63,473 nucleotides of DNA from Sphingobacteriales bacterium (GTDB taxonomy: Bacteria; Bacteroidota; Bacteroidia; Chitinophagales; JADJOU01): contig JAJTHM010000022.1 of NCBI GenBank assembly GCA_021297855.1, forward strand, positions 1 through 63,473, given 5' to 3'. Of the stretch, positions 63,393-63,473 are shown one piece after another. The position numbers were made by a program, and so were the translations under genes. The notes under the pieces were generated by a model. The model did not search any database. It was not told where the DNA came from and saw only the letters and a list, made by a program, of their open reading frames with translations. How positions within the stretch are numbered: the first letter of the stretch is position 1; the number at the start of each line of letters is the position of its first letter.

Positions 63393-63473
63393 ATGAATAA
63401 AATTAGAGGTACAAAAGATAGTCAGGAGACTAAGCGAAAGCTAGTAGTTTCTTATCTCAAGAAGAAGAAAGGC
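63393..63473 (+). CDS. N-terminal fragment of an unknown gene, possibly a regulator (runs off right edge)
   Basis: Twenty-seven codons are visible, beginning MNKIRGTKDSQETKRKL and rich in lysine. The pattern is vaguely like the start of a TetR-family DNA-binding domain, but this is too short to be sure. The placement of the -7 element supports this start. Confidence 0.5.
   Translation, partial: MNKIRGTKDSQETKRKLVVSYLKKKKG

Overview
The window looks like a chromosome fragment of a Bacteroidota bacterium. It is AT-rich with little Shine-Dalgarno signal. Several genes have TAnnTTTG promoter elements close to the start codon. Several secreted proteins end in type IX secretion (T9SS) sorting domains, and families such as DUF983, DUF3078 and a Y_Y_Y/LuxR sensor point to the same phylum. 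I cannot place it below phylum level.

Region 1 (1-20543) is a beta-1,3-glucan (laminarin-type) utilization locus. Ten closely packed minus-strand genes run off the left edge. In transcription order they are: a glycoside hydrolase fused to an outer-membrane-barrel-like half, a glycan-binding lipoprotein, a GH16 lipoprotein, a GH149-type beta-1,3-glucan phosphorylase, a secreted GH17, a GH30 lipoprotein, a T9SS GH16, an MFS transporter fused to GH17, a cytosolic GH17, and a secreted carbohydrate-binding protein (partial). A divergent membrane-spanning Y_Y_Y/LuxR regulator (17835-20543) probably controls them. No SusC/SusD pair is visible. The enzyme-barrel and transporter-enzyme fusions suggest an alternative route: surface cleavage, outer-membrane entry, MFS import, then intracellular cleavage and phosphorolysis.

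Region 2 (20683-25453) is accessory: a NACHT NTPase (candidate defence gene), a NYN/OST-HTH protein, a transglutaminase-like secreted protein and an unknown secreted protein. Region 3 (25476-34537) is mostly housekeeping: obg, a GNAT acetyltransferase, adk, DUF983, Ppx/GppA, a possible DNA polymerase III psi-like protein, ilvE, a coiled-coil protein and argS. A 171-residue DUF3592-like membrane protein sits between two 75-bp copies of the ilvE 3' end, the mark of an insertion that rebuilt the gene end.

Region 4 (34664-46741) is a tandem trio of very large T9SS-secreted BNR-propeller proteins. The SRP RNA gene, an MlaE/MlaF-type lipid ABC transporter pair and a DUF3078 outer-membrane protein follow. 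Region 5 (49821-51721) has a small repeat-bearing secreted protein, a NarL-type response regulator and a voltage-gated K+ channel. Region 6 (51754-56431) is a cyanophycin cassette: synthetase, cyanophycinase and isoaspartyl peptidase. Region 7 (56439-63473) holds a TauE/SafE permease with an apparent CTG start, cinA, a YoeB-type toxin-antitoxin pair, a large palindrome, fmt, a cobalamin-riboswitch-controlled TonB receptor facing a DUF6580 membrane protein, a CWC/DUF5522 cysteine-rich protein, and the start of a gene running off the right edge.
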